Assembly (NCBI GenBank): GCA_041658585.1
Contig: JBAZZX010000015.1
Span: 1-53,408 of the forward strand
Source: DYFC01 sp041658585
Lineage (GTDB): Bacteria; Nitrospirota; Thermodesulfovibrionia; Thermodesulfovibrionales; SM23-35
Direction of reading: 5' to 3'
Length of the DNA stretch: 53,408 nucleotides
Of this stretch, positions 50,533-53,408 are shown piece after piece. The position numbers and the translations under genes are program-made. Under the pieces are notes generated by a model. That model was not told where the DNA came from and made no database searches. It saw only the letters and a list, made by a program, of their open reading frames with translations. How positions within the stretch are numbered: the stretch's first letter is position 1; each line of letters begins with the position of its first letter.

Positions 50533-53287
50533 GATTTGACCTCATTAATTTTTCAAAGATAGCTGATACAGATACCAAATTGGGAATATTATAACAAGTG
50601 TTCAGCAATCTTGATATGCTCAAAACGGTATTACTGTCTTTTCGGTGTGTGGCATAGCACATTGCAACAAGAAGAAACAACCAATACTCACACCCAAGCT
50701 TATTTTTAACATAGGGGTTTGAATTTAAAAACTCTCTTTTGAGCAATGGCATATCCTCAGCCCGCAAAGGCAAGAGGGAGCAATTTAATGAATTGATTAA
50801 ACTCGTCATAGCAGTATGGACGTTAGGGTTGCTGAGTATTTTGGCAGCCCATATCAGAGTGGACATGTGACCATTGAGTTTTCTGTGATAGTTATGAATG
50901 ATAATTTTGTCCACTTGTTCAAATCGTCCTGTCTTGAGCAAGCAGAGTTGGGCAACTATTACCGCTAAGTCATATGTCAAGCCTATTGCATGATTGATCA
51001 CATGAATTGCTTTTTGGTAAGCCTTAAAATAGTCTCCCATATAATAAAAGTGCCAAGACAGAGTCAGATCTGTGCCAAATGGAAACAAGGAAAGCTTGCT
51101 ATCATATTGATGCGGAGGATCCTTAACTTCCTTAGCCCATTCCTCAATAAGGGGCGTTAATTCATGCTCTGATTGCAACCTGTCTCTAATTTTTTCAAAT
51201 TGATCTTTCCATCTAATTATGCAAGGACGCCATTCAATGACTTTGATTTCCTCTAATAAGTCTTCTGACTGATTCTCTGCTACCGTAAGATTTTTTGTGT
51301 CATAAACTGCTTGTGCTCTCAAATACCAATCGAGGGCAGTTTTTACCTCTTCTGTTAGTTGCAGTTGAATATCCAAAAAATTACAGTTACCCCCTATTTC
51401 GTCGAATACGAATGAACATGCTACCAATTCAACCACCCATTCTATGAGGCCATCTGTAATATCATCAAGTATTCTGATATCAACTGCTTGCAGGTTGCCT
51501 GCAATAATTCGAGATAAGTCAAGAAGAGATTTCTGCATTTGTTCATCGGAAAATGCAATCCAGTGTAAAAGAGAATCTTCAGTATCAGCCAGTAGTTTTT
51601 CTTTAATCCTTGGAGGATCATAAAAATAAGTATTCGTTGGTACAAGTCTATCACCGTCAACAAGCATAAACCTTCCAGTTGGCTCAGTTATATTAATAAT
51701 ACTGTCTCTGATATCGAAGGACGAAAACTCCATTCTCCCAAATTCATCTAACTTGCCCAGATTTCCTAAGTTATAGTGTCTTTCAGCCGACATGACAATT
51801 TTCAAATCCATTCCGGGTAGTCCTTCAGCTATGAAATTGAATTTACTTGAAAAGTTGCTTTTTTCAATTCTATGTGATGAAGATATAGAAGCTCGATGAA
51901 GATGGTGAACTAATCTTATTGTTATCGTTTCTGAGTGCAATATTCCCTCTACTATCTTTATTTCTGGAGGAATTTGCCAAACTTTTTTCTCAGCATCAAG
52001 CGGGATGCACTTTTCAAGCTCTATTTCTACATTGTCGTCTCCGTTAAAACTGATTTCAATTGTTTCTTCTGATGATAACAAATGAGATGGCCAGTTGATC
52101 GAGCCGTAAGGGATGACAGTGAATAAAAGAGTATCGATGATATCCTTACCTAAGAACCGCGATAATCTGCTGATCGGTTCTACCCAAAACATACCCTTAG
52201 CAGGTTTTTTTGCGTTAAACGAAAGGATGACCTCTTCTTTTTCATCTTTTATTTGGATTCGATTGCGCCCTTCTCCAAAATCCACAAAGAGTGCGACATG
52301 ATTTGAACGAAAAAGATTTGCCTGCTTTACTTTAATCGCTGGAAGTTCTCCATAAAAAACCTCCGAAACATCACGTGCTTCAATAAACCTGTTCTTTGGA
52401 TTATCCCAACTTATAAAGTTATTATCATCCATTGACAATTCAATATTCAGGAAATTAAGATCGTCTTTATTGCGTATAGAGACTTGAAAACCTTTATAGA
52501 ATTCATCGAAAGGAAGCGAAACAATCCCCAGACTGCTAATAATGATTCCCTCGGGGATGTTTTCGCTAAGATCAATTGGTAAGAGCAAGTAATAGGAGCC
52601 AGGTGATATTCTGCTCACGTCCGAAATATATCCTTTATTCTGTTCAAAAAAAGCAAAGGGTGAAATATTTGGAGTCCAGCCGTTTATTTCGATGGGGTTC
52701 CATTTACCATCTTCATTTCTGATTTCTAAATAATATCTGTCTGAAAAATCACGAATATCAATTAATATCTTTTTGGGATCATTCACTTGATGGCCATCGA
52801 TTTTATAGTAGCCTTTATTCACACAATCTCTATCGAACTGTATAAAAATGTAAAGATAATCAGGGTCAAAAAATAATTTGGGAACCGGGATAGACTTTCT
52901 ATGTCTTTGCTGGCGGGTTATTTCTTCTGATGAGAGTGTCTTGATTAAATCATTCCAAAATCCTGGCCTGTAGCCAGTTATATGCTGGAGATCCGTGAGT
53001 TCAATATCCCGGCGATGGTATTGTGCAATATTTCTTGCAACCGCCTTGAAAAAAGCATATCCAGATTGATCAAGAAGAAAATCTTTCAGATAAGCTGAAG
53101 CAGGATGTCTTTCAACGAGAGCTTTGTAACTGAGATAGTCGATGGTCCAAAGGCCTTCCCATCCATACTTTTCTTTACCATCCTTAATAATTGCAACAAA
53201 TTTCTCTATATATCTTCTTGTAATCCCGCACTGTTCAAGTATTAGGCCAACGTAGCGAAAAGCCCCCTCTCTAGCTTTTTTAGTCAA
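50525..53287 (-). CDS. Large protein of unknown function with helical-repeat C-terminus
   Basis: This 920-aa protein has no recognised family. Residues 1-130 are helical and basic (ITRRYIEKFVAIIKDG, RHPASAYLKDFLLDQ). About 130-560 are beta-rich, with many alternating strands like stacked Ig- or MG-type sandwiches. About 600-920 are helical with TPR-like spacing (WHFYYMGDYFKAYQKAIHVIN, AQLCLLKTGRFEQVDK). The start is TTG at 53287, immediately after an in-frame TAG, with GGGGGTGGT upstream as a weak ribosome site. Large size, mixed sandwich-plus-repeat layout and operon position suggest a scaffold or sensor for the Hsp70-helicase set; this is inference. Confidence 0.75.
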   Translation of the reverse strand: MTKKAREGAFRYVGLILEQCGITRRYIEKFVAIIKDGKEKYGWEGLWTIDYLSYKALVERHPASAYLKDFLLDQSGYAFFKAVARNIAQYHRRDIELTDLQHITGYRPGFWNDLIKTLSSEEITRQQRHRKSIPVPKLFFDPDYLYIFIQFDRDCVNKGYYKIDGHQVNDPKKILIDIRDFSDRYYLEIRNEDGKWNPIEINGWTPNISPFAFFEQNKGYISDVSRISPGSYYLLLPIDLSENIPEGIIISSLGIVSLPFDEFYKGFQVSIRNKDDLNFLNIELSMDDNNFISWDNPKNRFIEARDVSEVFYGELPAIKVKQANLFRSNHVALFVDFGEGRNRIQIKDEKEEVILSFNAKKPAKGMFWVEPISRLSRFLGKDIIDTLLFTVIPYGSINWPSHLLSSEETIEISFNGDDNVEIELEKCIPLDAEKKVWQIPPEIKIVEGILHSETITIRLVHHLHRASISSSHRIEKSNFSSKFNFIAEGLPGMDLKIVMSAERHYNLGNLGKLDEFGRMEFSSFDIRDSIINITEPTGRFMLVDGDRLVPTNTYFYDPPRIKEKLLADTEDSLLHWIAFSDEQMQKSLLDLSRIIAGNLQAVDIRILDDITDGLIEWVVELVACSFVFDEIGGNCNFLDIQLQLTEEVKTALDWYLRAQAVYDTKNLTVAENQSEDLLEEIKVIEWRPCIIRWKDQFEKIRDRLQSEHELTPLIEEWAKEVKDPPHQYDSKLSLFPFGTDLTLSWHFYYMGDYFKAYQKAIHVINHAIGLTYDLAVIVAQLCLLKTGRFEQVDKIIIHNYHRKLNGHMSTLIWAAKILSNPNVHTAMTSLINSLNCSLLPLRAEDMPLLKREFLNSNPYVKNKLGCEYWLFLLVAMCYATHRKDSNTVLSISRLLNTCYNIPNLVSVSAIFEKLMRSNHD

Positions 53288-53290
53288 CTA

Positions 53291-53309
53291 CCACCCCCAG
53301 AGGAGGTGG
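53291..53309. promoter_or_regulatory. Hairpin just upstream of the 920-aa gene
   Basis: CCACC (53291-53295) and GGTGG (53305-53309) form a stem, with an inner CC/GG pairing possible. It lies 3 nt upstream of the TTG start on the minus strand and overlaps its likely ribosome binding site, so it could limit translation. It might instead be a residual element end. Confidence 0.4.
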
Positions 53310-53352
53310 CTTGAAAAGATAGTCCTGAAAGGTACCATCTTGTTTGCCGTTG

Positions 53353-53406
53353 TTACTTGAATAAGCCTTTCTGCTGATCCTCTATTTGCTTATCCATCTT
53401 CTCTTG
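53353..53406 (-). CDS. C-terminal end of an upstream gene (partial)
   Basis: The last 17 codons of a minus-strand reading frame, EKMDKQIEDQQKGLFK then TAA, run in from the right edge. The charged, helical composition looks like a real protein end. It stops 65 nt before the TTG start of the 920-aa gene, so the Hsp70-helicase operon probably has at least one more gene outside the window. Confidence 0.4.
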   Translation of the reverse strand, partial: QEKMDKQIEDQQKGLFK

Positions 53407-53408
53407 GT

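Noticed and set aside
53288..53320. IS200/IS605 end (hairpin CCACC...GGTGG)
   Set aside because: The hairpin looks similar to such ends, but no TnpA or TnpB gene is nearby and the right flank encodes what looks like a normal protein end.
30276..53408. CRISPR array or cas genes in the island
   Set aside because: No regularly spaced direct repeats and no Cas-like protein were seen; the helicases do not have Cas3 or Cas-specific nuclease motifs.

Overview
The window comes from a diderm (Gram-negative) bacterium of moderate GC. It carries a complete type II secretion (T2SS) gene set and a pilMNOPQ type IV pilus assembly cluster, each with its own secretin. The gene repertoire and the many GGATGAA-type dispersed repeats would suit Nitrospirota or a deltaproteobacterial-type lineage, but that is an inference from gene content and no taxonomic marker was tested.

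Left part (1-30210), core chromosome. After the 3' end of aspS (+) come aroC (-), a short element with terminal inverted repeats, and a CPBP intramembrane protease (+). A long minus-strand block follows. In transcription order it holds truB; pilM-N-O-P-Q; two surface lipoproteins (one with Ig-like repeats); a subtilisin-like protease; gspC-D-E-F-G-H-I-J-K-L-M-N; a second subtilisin-like protease; an LtaS/sulfatase-type membrane phosphotransferase; and a glycerophosphodiesterase. The parts fit together. Both proteases have a lipobox at the N-terminus and a Gly-rich 'GGGGCSIG' tail, membrane segment and basic end at the C-terminus. The T2SS secretin GspD ends in a domain that matches the pro-domain of these same proteases, which suggests a secretion line adapted to them. 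The T2SS operon is riddled with dispersed repeats, several of which are translated in frame into pseudopilin leader peptides and into GspE.

Junction (30013-30275). A roughly 197-bp MITE-like element (second copy inside the T2SS operon) abuts truB and is followed by the 3' 47 nt of a tRNA-Arg(ACG) gene. The 5' half of the tRNA is replaced by unrelated DNA, which marks the left attachment site of an integrated element. Its other end lies beyond the window.

Right part (30276-53408), genomic island. It starts with a small ORF, a CHC2-zinc/degenerate-Toprim primase-like protein and a soluble TraD/HerA-type ATPase. Next come small hypotheticals, a MazF/PemK toxin with its antitoxin, a LuxR-type regulator divergent from a PilZ protein plus a secreted ZU5-alpha/beta-hydrolase, and a gene-poor stretch holding a strongly structured, pseudoknot-capable RNA candidate (38989-39120). 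A zinc-ribbon protein and a small serine recombinase follow. The end is a tightly coupled minus-strand operon (40828 to beyond 53408): a 920-aa protein of unknown function, a helical/coiled-coil protein, an Hsp70-like ATPase, a small Cys-rich protein, a 1607-aa DEAH helicase with a DUF1998-like end, and a NERD-nuclease/SF1 helicase. I cannot match this gene order to any named defence system I know. It is the best candidate for an undescribed (probably anti-phage or anti-plasmid) system.
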